DNA of 64,000 nucleotides, taken from assembly GCF_016735675.1 (NCBI RefSeq), contig NZ_JAERSG010000003.1:620001-684000 (forward strand), read 5' to 3'. The position numbers were made by a program, and so were the translations under genes. Shown here piece after piece: positions 7,799 to 18,287 of this stretch (the first letter of the stretch is position 1; each line of letters begins with the position of its first letter). Origin of the DNA: Nocardioides baculatus (GTDB lineage: Bacteria; Actinomycetota; Actinomycetes; Propionibacteriales; Nocardioidaceae). The notes below the pieces were generated by a model, which did not search any database, was not told the origin of the DNA, and saw only the letters and a program-made list of their open reading frames with translations.

Positions 7799-7934
7799 CT
7801 GAGCGGTGGTCCACCCACATTTCGTGGCGCCCGCATGTGGGTGGGCCACCGCCCGTCGGCGTGGCGACCGCGACGCGCGACTGAGCGGTGGTCCACCCAC
7901 CTTCTCGGCGTCAGGAATGTGGGTGGACCACCGC
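7799..7934. repeat. Two tandem REP-like hairpins
   Basis: Each unit starts with CTGAGCGGTGGTCCACCCAC (7799-7818 and 7881-7900). Unit 1 folds 7803-7820 with 7835-7852 (18 bp, one G-T pair); unit 2 folds 7885-7900 with 7919-7934 (16 bp, perfect). They sit between nadE and the small protein gene and look like a mobile palindromic intergenic repeat. They may also act as the nadE terminator. Confidence 0.75.
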
Positions 7935-7947
7935 TGCGTGCGCAGCG

Positions 7948-9987
<2,040 letters not shown>

Positions 9988-9999
9988 GTGCTCACTCTA
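9988..9999 (-). promoter_or_regulatory. Leaderless promoter -10 element of nadE
   Basis: On the minus strand TAGAGT (9999-9994) is followed by six bases and the GTG at 9987. The TAG is also the stop codon of the preceding gene. Confidence 0.5.
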
Positions 10000-11226
10000 G
10001 GGAGTGGGCGTCGCGACGAGGCCGACCGCGACCGCGACGTCCCGCATCCGGGTGTCGCCACTCGCCACGATCTGGAACCCGCCGGTCCGGAACTCCCAGG
10101 CCACCAGGTGCCACTCGTCCCCGCCACGCGTCTCCTTGCCGAACCGCACGGGCGCGACGAGCAGCAGGAGCGTGTCCTCGTCGAGGAACCCCTGCGCCGT
10201 CAGGTGCCCGTTGTCGCTGTACTCCGAGCTCGGCTCCTCGATCGGCGCGTACGCCACCAGTGCGCCGGTGGCGGTGTCGACGACGACCGGACCGGCGTAC
10301 GCGCCGCCGCCGAGGCCGCCGGTCAGCGCCACCATGCCGGGCCCGGCCACCATCCGTTCGCCCCAGGCGATGCCGTCGTCGGTGCGGTGCACGACCTCGC
10401 CGTCGCGCCACGTGAGCAGGCTCCCGGAGCGGAAGTCACGCTGGAGGAGCGCACCGTCGGGGTCGACCGCGACGCTCGCGGTGTAGCGCCCGAGGTAGGA
10501 CGCGTCCTCGTCGCTCCCGTCGAGGCCCATGATCCAGGGCGTGTCCCAGTGGTGCACGAGCACGGCGTCGTCGCCCGCCATCCACTGGACGGCCGGCAGC
10601 GTGTCCGACGGCGCGGCGATCTCCTCGGGCCAGGCCAGCACCCGGCGCTCACCCGTCGCCACGTCGACGACCCAGAGACCCTCCTCGGCAGCGAACGCGA
10701 CGAGACGACCGTCGCTCGAGATGGCGGGCGAGATCACGGGCCGCAGGGTGGAGGCGGCGACCGACGCGGTGCCGGGCACCGCACGCCACTCACCGCCCGG
10801 GCTCAGCAGCCTCAGGTCGCGCCCTTCCTCCGGCCAGGCGAGCACGGCCGCGGGGACGGGCTGGTCGAGGACCGACGGCGGGCTCGCAGGCGGGTCGAGA
10901 TCGTTGCGGAGGACGGAGTCGAAGCGCGGCTCGTCGACAACGGTGAAGGGGTCCCAGACCGGCTGGGTGCCTCCCGCCTCGTCGGTCCCGCGCACCGTCG
11001 GGGTCGCTGTCGGCGTGGGGACGGGCGTGTCCACGACCTCCGCGTGCGGCACCCGGTCCTGCACGGCCCAGGCCGCACCGCCGCCGAGCAGCACGACGGC
11101 GGCGAGCGCACCGGCGGAGGCACGGCGTACGCGGGTGCGGTGCGCGGCGACGAGGGCGCGGCCGGCGAGGTCGGGCGACGCGACGTGGTCGGTCGCCTCG
11201 CGGAGCACGTGCTGGAGGTCGGTCAC
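9997..11226 (-). CDS. Membrane-anchored beta-propeller-like protein linked to a sigma factor
   Basis: The 409-residue protein has a short cytoplasmic N-terminus (about 35 residues, VTDLQHVLREATDHV), one transmembrane helix (about 36-55), a Pro/Thr-rich linker, then repeated beta strands with ISPAISSDGRLVAF and WVVDVATGERRVL typical of WD40/TolB-like propellers. Its GTG overlaps the stop of the sigma factor gene (GTGA), so both are made together. By position and topology it may be an anti-sigma or signal-sensing partner, though no zinc-binding anti-sigma motif is visible. That role is inference. Confidence 0.72.
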   Translation of the reverse strand: MTDLQHVLREATDHVASPDLAGRALVAAHRTRVRRASAGALAAVVLLGGGAAWAVQDRVPHAEVVDTPVPTPTATPTVRGTDEAGGTQPVWDPFTVVDEPRFDSVLRNDLDPPASPPSVLDQPVPAAVLAWPEEGRDLRLLSPGGEWRAVPGTASVAASTLRPVISPAISSDGRLVAFAAEEGLWVVDVATGERRVLAWPEEIAAPSDTLPAVQWMAGDDAVLVHHWDTPWIMGLDGSDEDASYLGRYTASVAVDPDGALLQRDFRSGSLLTWRDGEVVHRTDDGIAWGERMVAGPGMVALTGGLGGGAYAGPVVVDTATGALVAYAPIEEPSSEYSDNGHLTAQGFLDEDTLLLLVAPVRFGKETRGGDEWHLVAWEFRTGGFQIVASGDTRMRDVAVAVGLVATPTP

Positions 11227-11708
11227 GGTGTCCTCCCGATGAGGCTGATGAGCTCGGGCGCTCCGGTGCGCAGCCGCGCGAGGGCGGCGGCGTTCTGGCT
11301 CTTCACCGTCCCGATCGAGACGCCGAGCACGTCGGCGGTCTCGCGCTCGGTCAGGTCGTCGAAGTGACGCAGCACCACCACGGCACGCTGGCCGGGCGTC
11401 AGGCGCGCCAGCGCGCGTCGTACGACCAGCGCGATCTCCGGCTCGTCGCTCGACCCGGCGTCGTGGAAGGAGTCGGTCGGCACGTCGCGACGGCGCCGCC
11501 ACCACGAGATGTTGTCGCGGGCGATGATCCGGAGGGCGTACGCCGTCGGGTTGCCGTCGGCGAGCCGCGACCACCGCAGCGCCACCTTGGTCAGCGCCTC
11601 CTGGACGAGGTCCTCGCCGCGGTGCAGGTCACCGGTGAGGAGGTACGCCGAGCGCAGCAGCTGGCGTTGCCGCCCCGCCGCCCACTCGGTGAATCCCTGC
11701 TCGTCCAC
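11223..11708 (-). CDS. ECF RNA polymerase sigma factor, SigE-like family
   Basis: The 161-residue protein has region 2 (RSAYLLTGDLHRGEDLVQEA, about 16-40) and region 4 (LTPGQRAVVVLRHFDDLTER followed by a helix-turn-helix ADVLGVSIGTVKSQ, about 105-150), the pattern of small actinobacterial SigE-family ECF sigma factors. The GTG at 11708 follows a GAGGGGG ribosome site, and longer upstream starts add sequence outside the family. It is divergent from the acetyltransferase gene and overlaps the propeller protein gene. Regulation may involve the inverted repeat at 11775-11835. Confidence 0.9.
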   Translation of the reverse strand: MDEQGFTEWAAGRQRQLLRSAYLLTGDLHRGEDLVQEALTKVALRWSRLADGNPTAYALRIIARDNISWWRRRRDVPTDSFHDAGSSDEPEIALVVRRALARLTPGQRAVVVLRHFDDLTERETADVLGVSIGTVKSQNAAALARLRTGAPELISLIGRTP

Positions 11709-11774
11709 GCGACCCCCTCTCGCACACTCAACTGCACGGGACCCCGAAATGGTTGGGACGAGTCGCGCGCCGGA

Positions 11775-11835
11775 GTAGTCCACCGGGAAATGGCTGTCCC
11801 AGGGCCCGTACGACGACCAAAAGCCGGTGGACTAC
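11775..11835. repeat. 12-bp perfect inverted repeat between divergent genes
   Basis: GTAGTCCACCGG (11775-11786) is exactly complementary to 11824-11835, 37 bases apart. It lies between the sigma factor and acetyltransferase genes. It could be a looped operator or a palindromic mobile repeat; the GGTGGAC core recalls the hairpins at 7799-7934. Confidence 0.55.
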
Positions 11836-11863
11836 CCCGGCGGCCGGCGTCCACAGTGCGGTC

Positions 11864-12748
11864 ATGGCCCTCGAGATCACCCGCTGCGAGTCCGACGCCG
11901 ACTACGAGGACTGGCGGCGGGTCAGGATCGCGGTCATCCCCTACGAGCGGACGCAGTCGCTCGACGAGCTGCGCCGGGGCGACACCCCCGACCGGCTGTT
12001 GCTCGTGGCCCGCGAGGACGGTGCCGTGGTCGGCCACGGGCTGGCTGCGCTGTCGGACACGGCCGGCGGCGGGACGGTGATCCCGCGGGTGCTCGCGGAG
12101 CACCGCCGGAAGGGCGTCGGGACCGCCCTGCTGGATCGGCTCACCCAGCACGTCGTCGGGCTCGGCACGCCCGTCCTCCGCTCGGGCGCCGACGACGACG
12201 GCGCCCTGGCCTTCGCGCACCGCTTCGGCTTCGAGGAGGTCAACCGCGAGGTCGAGCAGACCTTCCGCATCACCGGTCCGATCGCGGTGCCGCCCGCACC
12301 GGAGGGCGTCGAGGTCGTGACCGAGCAGGAGCGACCCGGGCTGTGGGCGGCGGCCTACGAGCGCTTCGGCCGCGAGGCACTGGCGGGCTTCGCCGTGGAC
12401 ACGCCCCTCGACGTGAACCCGTCGCGCTGGGCGACCACGTGGCTGGCCGACCCCCAGTTCCTCGCCCTGCACGACGGCGAGGTCGTCGGCTGTGCCGGTC
12501 TCGATCGCGACGCCGACACCCCGATCCGCGCCGAGAACGGGCTGACCGCCGTGCGCGGCGACTGGCGCGGCCGCGGCCTCGCGGTGCACCTCAAGATGCG
12601 GGCGCTGGCGTGGGCCGCCGACCACGGGGTCGAGGAGGTCTACACCTGGACCCAGGACGGCAACGCCGCGATGCGGGCCCTCAACACCCGGCTCGGCTAC
12701 GCCACGACCCGCACCGGGATCCAGCTGGCGCGACGGCTGGCGGACTGA
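11864..12748 (+). CDS. GNAT-family N-acetyltransferase with two GNAT domains
   Basis: A 294-residue protein made of two acetyltransferase folds. The first (about 1-145) shows the acetyl-CoA site VLAEHRRKGVGTALLDRL; the second (about 150-294) shows TAVRGDWRGRGLAVHLKMRAL and ends with NTRLGYATTRTGIQLAR. This double layout resembles mycothiol synthase and similar tandem GNAT proteins, but the substrate cannot be assigned. The ATG at 11864 is preceded by CACAGT and six bases, compatible with a leaderless start. It is divergent from the sigma factor gene. Confidence 0.85.
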   Translation: MALEITRCESDADYEDWRRVRIAVIPYERTQSLDELRRGDTPDRLLLVAREDGAVVGHGLAALSDTAGGGTVIPRVLAEHRRKGVGTALLDRLTQHVVGLGTPVLRSGADDDGALAFAHRFGFEEVNREVEQTFRITGPIAVPPAPEGVEVVTEQERPGLWAAAYERFGREALAGFAVDTPLDVNPSRWATTWLADPQFLALHDGEVVGCAGLDRDADTPIRAENGLTAVRGDWRGRGLAVHLKMRALAWAADHGVEEVYTWTQDGNAAMRALNTRLGYATTRTGIQLARRLAD

Positions 12749-12764
12749 CTCTTTACCTTCGTCG

Positions 12765-13961
12765 GTGGCCACGGCTAGCGTCGTGGAGGTGCGCTCCTCC
12801 CGCCGTGCCACCCCGCTGACCCTGTCCGTCGCTGCCCTGGCCGTCGCGCTGCTGGCACCCCTGCCGCCGTCCGACGCCGGTCCGGCCGCCGCGGCCGACC
12901 AGGCGAGGCCGGCCGTCGCCGAGCGGCAGGCACCCGCGCTCCGGGTCCGTACGGTCGCGCGCGGGCTCCAGCACCCGTGGGACGTGCAGCAGGGTGCGGG
13001 TGGCCGGCTGATCGTGTCCGAGCGCGACCGCGCCCGCCTCAGCGTCGTACGCAACGGGAAGCGGCGCACCCTCGCCAACCTCGCCAAGCAGGTCTGGGTC
13101 TCGGGCGAGACCGGCCTGCTGTCGCTCGCCGTCGAGACCACACCGCCCACGCTGTGGGCGTGCCACGGGTCGTCGAAGGGTGGCAACCACGTGCAGGTCA
13201 CCCGCTGGCGGATCGACTCGAGGTGGAAGACGCTCAGCAACCGCAAGACCGTCATCTCCGGCTTCCCCTCGACGTCCGGGCGCCACGGCGGCTGCCGGTT
13301 GCTGCTCGACCGGGACAGCGACGCGCTGCTGATCGGCACCGGTGACGCGGCGGTCGGCACCAACCCGCGCAACCTCGACTCGCTCGGCGGCAAGGTCCTG
13401 CGCGTGCACCGGCGTACGGGCGCGCCGATGGCCGACAACCCCTACGCCGACGCCACGACGGCCCGGCGCTTCGTGTGGACCTACGGCCACCGCAACGTCC
13501 AGGGACTCGCCCAGCGCGCCGACGGGTCGCTGTGGTCGGTGGAGCACGGCAGCTACCGCGACGACGAGGTCAACCTGCTCGTGAGGGGCGGCGACTACGG
13601 GTGGAACCCGGTCCCCGGCTACAACGAGGAGGTGCCGATGACCGACCAGTCGCTCCCCGGCACCCAGCAGGAGGCGGCCTGGTCGTCCGGCACCCCGACC
13701 ATCGCCACCTCCGGCGCCGCCTGGGTGCGCGGCTCCCAGTGGGGCGCGCTGGAGGGGACGCTGGCCGTCGCCGTGCTCAAGGACGCCGAGATGATCTTCC
13801 TGCGATTCGACGACAACGGTGCGCTCGTCTCGGAGACGCGACCGAGGTCGCTCACGCGGTTCGGCCGGCTCCGCTCGGTGACGTCCGCGCGCAACGGCGA
13901 CCTGCTCGTCACCACCGACAACGGCGACGGCGACCGGATCCTGCGGATATCCCCACGCTAG
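12765..13961 (+). CDS. Exported PQQ-dependent sugar dehydrogenase-like protein
   Basis: The 398-residue protein begins with a signal peptide (hydrophobic TLSVAALAVALLAPL, about 19-33, then Ala-rich). The rest matches the glucose/sorbosone dehydrogenase beta-propeller family: RGLQHPWDVQ near the start, YGHRNVQGLAQRADGSLWSV with EHGSYRDDEVNLL around residues 243-268, and GDYGWNPVPGYNEE. Such enzymes oxidise aldose sugars outside the cell with PQQ and Ca2+. Whether PQQ is bound here is not certain. It stands alone 16 bases after the acetyltransferase gene. Confidence 0.82.
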   Translation: MATASVVEVRSSRRATPLTLSVAALAVALLAPLPPSDAGPAAAADQARPAVAERQAPALRVRTVARGLQHPWDVQQGAGGRLIVSERDRARLSVVRNGKRRTLANLAKQVWVSGETGLLSLAVETTPPTLWACHGSSKGGNHVQVTRWRIDSRWKTLSNRKTVISGFPSTSGRHGGCRLLLDRDSDALLIGTGDAAVGTNPRNLDSLGGKVLRVHRRTGAPMADNPYADATTARRFVWTYGHRNVQGLAQRADGSLWSVEHGSYRDDEVNLLVRGGDYGWNPVPGYNEEVPMTDQSLPGTQQEAAWSSGTPTIATSGAAWVRGSQWGALEGTLAVAVLKDAEMIFLRFDDNGALVSETRPRSLTRFGRLRSVTSARNGDLLVTTDNGDGDRILRISPR

Positions 13962-14006
13962 AGCCCGCGGGTTTGAGCCGCCCCGGGTCGCGGGAAGAAG
14001 GGATGC

Positions 14007-14522
14007 ATGACGCCTCCCGCGACTCCGCCGGGTCCCCCGGATCCCACGCTCGACGACCCGATGCTGCGCGTCCTGCGCGAGCGGCACCCCGAGGTCGACA
14101 TCGTGGTCCTCCCGCAGAACGCGCCGGCGCCGGTCGCGCCCGAGCTGGCTGCCGTCGACCGCGACGCCCTCGCCGCCGGCGTGGAGCGGCTCGTCGACGA
14201 CCTGCTCGCCCGGCTCGACCTCGGCGACCGCACGGCGACCCGCGAGGGGCGGTGGCACACCGACGAGTGGGACCAGACCTGGTACGAAGCCGTCGCCGTC
14301 GTCGGTGACCTCGGCCGCGGCGACAACATCACCCTCCTCCGCAGCGCCGGCAACGCGCTGATCGGGCTCGGCTGGCAGGCCCGGCCGGTCCCGGGCGACC
14401 GCCCCCGGCTGGTCGCCCGCCGCCGCGGCGGGTTCGAGGCCGCCGCCACCGTGCGACCCACCTCGCTCGTGGTCACGGTCCGCACTGCCAAGGTCCGTGT
14501 CTCCGAGGAGGTCGCGGGATGA
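14007..14522 (+). CDS. Conserved-context protein of unknown function
   Basis: The 171-residue protein has a Pro-rich N-terminus (MTPPATPPGPPDP) and then a compact mixed alpha/beta domain without recognisable catalytic motif. It overlaps by 4 bases (ATGA) the small helical protein gene that follows, which in turn overlaps the hydrolase gene. Its size and place suggest a secretion-chaperone or partner role for these products, as seen for small accessory proteins in ESX-type clusters. That is inference only. No signal peptide or membrane helix. Confidence 0.7.
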   Translation: MTPPATPPGPPDPTLDDPMLRVLRERHPEVDIVVLPQNAPAPVAPELAAVDRDALAAGVERLVDDLLARLDLGDRTATREGRWHTDEWDQTWYEAVAVVGDLGRGDNITLLRSAGNALIGLGWQARPVPGDRPRLVARRRGGFEAAATVRPTSLVVTVRTAKVRVSEEVAG

Positions 14523-14848
14523 CGATCCAGATGTGGACCGCCACGCTGCAGAAGGCGCGGACGGCGTGGGAGGAGCAGTCCGAGGGCCTCAACGGTCCCC
14601 GCAAGAACCTCGCGCAGGCCGACCCCGCCCTCCTCGGCGACGCCGTCCAGGGCGCCGCCGACGCGTTCCTCACGACGTGGGAGCAGCGCACCCTCGTCCT
14701 GCGCGACCAGGCCTCCGGCCACGCCGACGCGCTGGCCCAGACGATGTACGACTTCCTCGTCACCGACGCCGAGAGCGTCGAGGCCACGCAGCAGCTGCTG
14801 CTCTGGGAGGACCGCGGCACGCTGCCCGTCCAGGCGGTGGGCCCGTGA
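14519..14848 (+). CDS. Small all-helical protein, WXG100-like
   Basis: The 109-residue product is predicted to be two helices, with Trp in TAWEEQSEGL in place of a clean W-x-G turn and with LAQTMYDFLVTDAESVE near the end, reminiscent of a type VII secretion tail. Size and position before an alpha/beta hydrolase gene match WXG100-superfamily partners, but the diagnostic W-x-G is not intact, so membership is tentative. Start and stop overlap both neighbours (ATGA and GTGA), showing a tightly coupled operon. Confidence 0.7.
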   Translation: MTIQMWTATLQKARTAWEEQSEGLNGPRKNLAQADPALLGDAVQGAADAFLTTWEQRTLVLRDQASGHADALAQTMYDFLVTDAESVEATQQLLLWEDRGTLPVQAVGP

Positions 14849-16833
14849 CCACGATCGCCGTCCCGGCCTGGCTGCCGACCGAGCCCGAGCTGAAGGTCAC
14901 CGAGGCCTCCGGCGCCGTCCTCACCGACGTACGTGCCGCGGCGACGGCCGTCAGCGACGTCGCCGAGTGGGCCCGCGCCAACGGCGCACCCGCGGACTTC
15001 AGCGGCGACGCCGCCGAGGCCGCCGACCACGCCGTCACCCGGTTCGCCACCGACACCGACGCGGTGGGCGCCGCGCTCGAGCGGGGTGCGCTCGCGATCG
15101 ACGTGTTCCTCACCGCGATGCGCGTGCGTCGCGCCGAGCACGCCGAGCTGATGCACCGACGCCAAACGCTCAACAACGAGCGCGAGGACCTGCTGCGCCG
15201 GATCGAGGGAGCGACCGAGGAGCAGGTGCCCGGACTCCAGGCCGACGCCGCGCAGCTGCGGAGCCGGTTCGCGGCCTACCAGCGCGACCTCGAAACCTGG
15301 CGCGACCGCGTCGACTCCGACGAGCAGGCCTGCGTCCGGGCGCTGGGCGCCGTCGACCAGCTGGCCGAGGGCCTCTCCGCCGCGGCCGACCGCGGCCGCA
15401 CCGACACCGAGGCCCTCAAGGCGCAGCTCACCCGCCTCGGCACCGACACCGACGCCGTCAACGCCTGGTGGAACGGTCTGTCCCAGGCCGAGCGCAACGC
15501 GCTGATGATCAGCGACCCCGACCTGGTCGGCAACACCAACGGCATCCCGACCGGCGATCGCGACGAGGCCAACACCTCGGCCGTGCAGCGCGACATCGAA
15601 TACCTCCTCGGCAAGCAGGCTGCCGGCGACGAGCTCAGCGCGTCGGAGCAGCGCTGGCTCGAGAACGCCCGGTCCATCGAGGTGGCCGTGGCCAACGCCC
15701 GCACCGCGGAGTACGCCGAGCTCGACATCGACGCCTTCGTGATGGCCTACCAGCCGCACGCCTTCGGAGGCGACGGCATCGCCGCGGTGGCCTACGGCGA
15801 CCCCGACACCGCCGACCACACCGCCGTCTACGTGCCCGGCATCATGCAGGACGGCACGCAGATCGACGAGAACGGTCTCCAGGCGCTCAACCTCTACCAG
15901 GAGACGGCCGCCAGCATGGCGGGAGAGGTCCCGCCGCGCGCCGGATCGGTCTCCACGATCGCGTGGATCGGCTACGACTCCCCCAACTTCAACCCCGAGT
16001 CGAAGATGCCGTGGGACCTCATCGACTCCGGCGGCGACGTCGGCCACACCGTCACCGAGGCCAACGCCCAGGCCGGCGGCGTCGCGCTCTCGCAGTTCGT
16101 CGACGGTCTCAACAGCACCCACACGGGCGGCGACCAGCCCCACCTGACCGTGATCGGTCACAGCTACGGCTCGACCACGTCGTCGTACGCCGCCGCGGGC
16201 GGGATGGAGGCCGACAGCCTGGTCCTGATCGGCAGCCCCGGCGCGAGCGAGGGCGTCCACCACGCCTCCGACCTCAACATGCCCGAGGGCCAGGTGTTCG
16301 TCGGTGCGGCCGACAACGACCCGGTGTCGTGGCTCGGCGGCGAGGACGGCCTGTTCCCCGGCACGTGGGACGACAGCCTGGGCCTCGGCGCCGACCCCGC
16401 GCAGCACGACTTCGGTGCGACGGTCTTCGCGGTGGACAACGGTCAGGAGTTCCACGGCACCGGCCTCGTCACGACCGGCTTCATGGAGAACCACACCAAC
16501 TACTTCGACGACGGCAACCCCGCCCTCGCCAGCATGGCCGACGTGGTGTCCGGCAACTCCGACGCGGTCGTCGACACCGGGGGCCGCACGCAGGAGGCAC
16601 ACGACTACCTCTACGACTGGGTCGGCGGAGAGGTGCAGCACCACGTCGTCCAGCCGGTCGTCGACACCTACAACGACGTGCGCGACGGCGTCGTGGAGAC
16701 CTACGAGGGCGTCCGCGACGGTGTGGTCGACACCTACGAAGGCGTGCGGGACGGCGTCAACGACGCCGTCGACCGGGCCGGGGAGGCGTTCGACGACGCC
16801 TGGGACACGGTCTGGCCGCCGCGATGGCCGTGA
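14845..16833 (+). CDS. Alpha/beta hydrolase (DUF1023-type) with helical N-terminus and hendecad-repeat tail
   Basis: The 662-residue protein starts with a long helical region (about 1-230) rich in charged heptads, typical of secreted WXG/LXG-type carriers. An alpha/beta hydrolase domain follows (about 290-590) with nucleophile motif GHSYGST near residue 440 and a likely catalytic His in the GTGLVTTGFMENHTNYF segment. The C-terminus (605-648) has three near-identical 11-residue repeats of the form VVDTYEGVRDG, predicted to be an amphipathic 11/3 helix that could bind membrane. The GTG overlaps the preceding gene. A type VII-like exported lipid- or peptide-active enzyme is plausible; no signal peptide is visible. 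Confidence 0.8.
   Translation: MTTIAVPAWLPTEPELKVTEASGAVLTDVRAAATAVSDVAEWARANGAPADFSGDAAEAADHAVTRFATDTDAVGAALERGALAIDVFLTAMRVRRAEHAELMHRRQTLNNEREDLLRRIEGATEEQVPGLQADAAQLRSRFAAYQRDLETWRDRVDSDEQACVRALGAVDQLAEGLSAAADRGRTDTEALKAQLTRLGTDTDAVNAWWNGLSQAERNALMISDPDLVGNTNGIPTGDRDEANTSAVQRDIEYLLGKQAAGDELSASEQRWLENARSIEVAVANARTAEYAELDIDAFVMAYQPHAFGGDGIAAVAYGDPDTADHTAVYVPGIMQDGTQIDENGLQALNLYQETAASMAGEVPPRAGSVSTIAWIGYDSPNFNPESKMPWDLIDSGGDVGHTVTEANAQAGGVALSQFVDGLNSTHTGGDQPHLTVIGHSYGSTTSSYAAAGGMEADSLVLIGSPGASEGVHHASDLNMPEGQVFVGAADNDPVSWLGGEDGLFPGTWDDSLGLGADPAQHDFGATVFAVDNGQEFHGTGLVTTGFMENHTNYFDDGNPALASMADVVSGNSDAVVDTGGRTQEAHDYLYDWVGGEVQHHVVQPVVDTYNDVRDGVVETYEGVRDGVVDTYEGVRDGVNDAVDRAGEAFDDAWDTVWPPRWP
16657..16755 (+). 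repeat. Three tandem 33-bp coding repeats (11-residue unit)
   Basis: Units 16657-16689, 16690-16722 and 16723-16755 encode VVDTYNDVRDG, VVETYEGVRDG and VVDTYEGVRDG inside the hydrolase gene; a degenerate fourth unit follows. The repeat is at protein level, with synonymous drift. Confidence 0.8.
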
Positions 16834-16850
16834 CGGCTACGTTGGGTCGC

Positions 16851-17360
16851 ATGCGGACCGCACTCACGATCCTCTCGCTCGGCGCCCTCCTCGTCGCAGC
16901 CACGGCGTGCTCGTCCTCGACGGGCGGTGACGACGTCTCGGCCCAGGACCGGGAGCAGGAGGTCGTCGACGTGGTCACCGAGGCGGTGCCGGTCGTGCAG
17001 GACGCACTCGGCGGCACCAAGGTGCTCGTCGACGGATCGTGGGGCTCGTGCCCGGGAGGGGTCGGCCACCGGTTCTCCGGCGGCGGCACCATCACCGCAC
17101 CCGAGGGCGACGCGGCCGCGCAGCTCGAGGCCGTCCGAGCCGCGCTCGTCGACGCCGGGTTCGAGGACGAGACCCAGGTCGAGGACCACGTCACCGTCGC
17201 GCGGGACGAGGTGGATCTCGACATCGCGCAGCAGCTGGCCGCGAAGACGCCGGGCACGTGGAAGGTCAGCTTCAACGGGCCCTGCAAGCGCTACTCCGGT
17301 GACGACGAGGACTACGTCAAGGCCCAGAACCTCGAGGGCGCACGGACCCTGCTGCCCTGA
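16851..17360 (+). CDS. Lipoprotein of unknown function
   Basis: The 169-residue protein has a lipoprotein signal: MRTALTIL, a hydrophobic core and the lipobox VAATAC, with lipidated Cys near residue 19. The mature part is acidic with two further Cys residues (GSCPGG and NGPCKRY). It is probably an envelope lipoprotein related to small actinobacterial lipoproteins of unknown role. It follows the hydrolase cassette by 17 bases and may belong to it. The ATG at 16851 fits the signal peptide and is preceded by TACGTT and seven bases; an ATG at 16824 is possible but less likely. Confidence 0.75.
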   Translation: MRTALTILSLGALLVAATACSSSTGGDDVSAQDREQEVVDVVTEAVPVVQDALGGTKVLVDGSWGSCPGGVGHRFSGGGTITAPEGDAAAQLEAVRAALVDAGFEDETQVEDHVTVARDEVDLDIAQQLAAKTPGTWKVSFNGPCKRYSGDDEDYVKAQNLEGARTLLP

Positions 17361-17413
17361 CCGGACCGCGTCGTGTGACAGCCGACACAGGGTCCTACCG
17401 ACGGGTTCGGGAC

Positions 17414-17425
17414 TAGCCTCGGGAC
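17414..17425 (+). promoter_or_regulatory. Leaderless promoter -10 element of panB
   Basis: TAGCCT (17414-17419) plus six bases leads exactly to the ATG at 17426. Confidence 0.55.
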
Positions 17426-18283
17426 ATGGCTGAAGAGACTGCTCCCTACGGCTCGGGTCCGTCCACCGCCTCGCAGCAGGGGGCTCCCGCGAAGCGGGTC
17501 CGCACCCACCACCTGCGCGAGATGAAGGAGCGCGGCGAGAAGATCACCATGCTCACGGCGTACGACATGTACACCGCGGCGACCTTCGACGAGGCCGGCA
17601 TCGACCTGCTCCTCGTCGGCGACTCGGCCTCCAACAACGTCTACGGCAACGAGACCTCGCTGCCGGTCACCGTCGATGAGCTGCTCCCCCTGACCCGCGC
17701 CGTGTCGCGCTCGGTGCGGCGCGCGATGGTCGTCGGCGACCTGCCGTTCGGCAGCTACCAGGCCTCGCCCGAGCAGGGCTACCTCACCGCCGTCCGCTTC
17801 ATGAAGGAGGCGGGCGCGCACTGCGTCAAGCTCGAGGGCGGCGCCGAGATGGCCCCGGTCATCGAGAAGTGCACGAAGGGCGGCATCCCGGTGATGGCGC
17901 ACATCGGCTTCACCCCGCAGAGCGAGCACACCCTCGGCGGCTACCGCGTCCAGGGCCGCGGCGACGCCAGCGACCGCGTCATCGCCGACGCCCGGGCCGT
18001 CCAGGAGGCCGGCGCGTTCGCCGTCGTGATGGAGATGGTGCCCGGCGACGTGGCGGAGCAGATCAGCAAGGAGCTGGTGATCCCGACGATCGGCATCGGC
18101 GCCGGCGCGGGCTGCGACGGCCAGGTGCTCGTCTGGCAGGACGCCTTCGGTCTGCGCACCGGCAAGATGGCGCGCTTCGTCAAGCAGTACGCCGACGTGC
18201 ACGGGGTGCTGCTCGAGGCCGCCAGGGCGTACGCCGACGACGTCCGCGGCGGGACCTTCCCCGGCCCCGACCACACCTTCTGA
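17426..18283 (+). CDS. panB: 3-methyl-2-oxobutanoate hydroxymethyltransferase
   Basis: The 285-residue enzyme transfers a hydroxymethyl group from 5,10-methylene-THF to alpha-ketoisovalerate, the first committed step to pantothenate and coenzyme A. Signatures include [28 protein letters not shown] (metal-binding Asp), [14 protein letters not shown] (metal/substrate Lys and Glu) and [18 protein letters not shown]. Length fits the family with a 25-residue actinobacterial N-terminal extension. It stands alone and appears to be read from a leaderless promoter. Confidence 0.97.
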   Translation: MAEETAPYGSGPSTASQQGAPAKRVRTHHLREMKERGEKITMLTAYDMYTAATFDEAGIDLLLVGDSASNNVYGNETSLPVTVDELLPLTRAVSRSVRRAMVVGDLPFGSYQASPEQGYLTAVRFMKEAGAHCVKLEGGAEMAPVIEKCTKGGIPVMAHIGFTPQSEHTLGGYRVQGRGDASDRVIADARAVQEAGAFAVVMEMVPGDVAEQISKELVIPTIGIGAGAGCDGQVLVWQDAFGLRTGKMARFVKQYADVHGVLLEAARAYADDVRGGTFPGPDHTF

Positions 18284-18287
18284 CCGG

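Noticed and set aside
7799..7934. Two repeats with different middles as a minimal CRISPR
   Set aside because: Each unit is itself a long hairpin, the two are 82 bases apart with unrelated loops, and no cas genes are nearby.
11739..11800. Further copies of the TACCCC palindrome near the sigma factor (GACCCCGAAATGG)
   Set aside because: The right half-site does not match well and the location is outside the polysaccharide locus; not counted among the nine sites.
14519..14848. A true WXG100 (EsxA/EsxB) protein
   Set aside because: Size and helices fit, but there is no clean W-x-G turn, so only a tentative likeness is claimed.
16657..16755. Three 33-bp repeats as a possible CRISPR array
   Set aside because: The units are contiguous, without spacers, in frame and show synonymous drift; they encode an 11-residue protein repeat.
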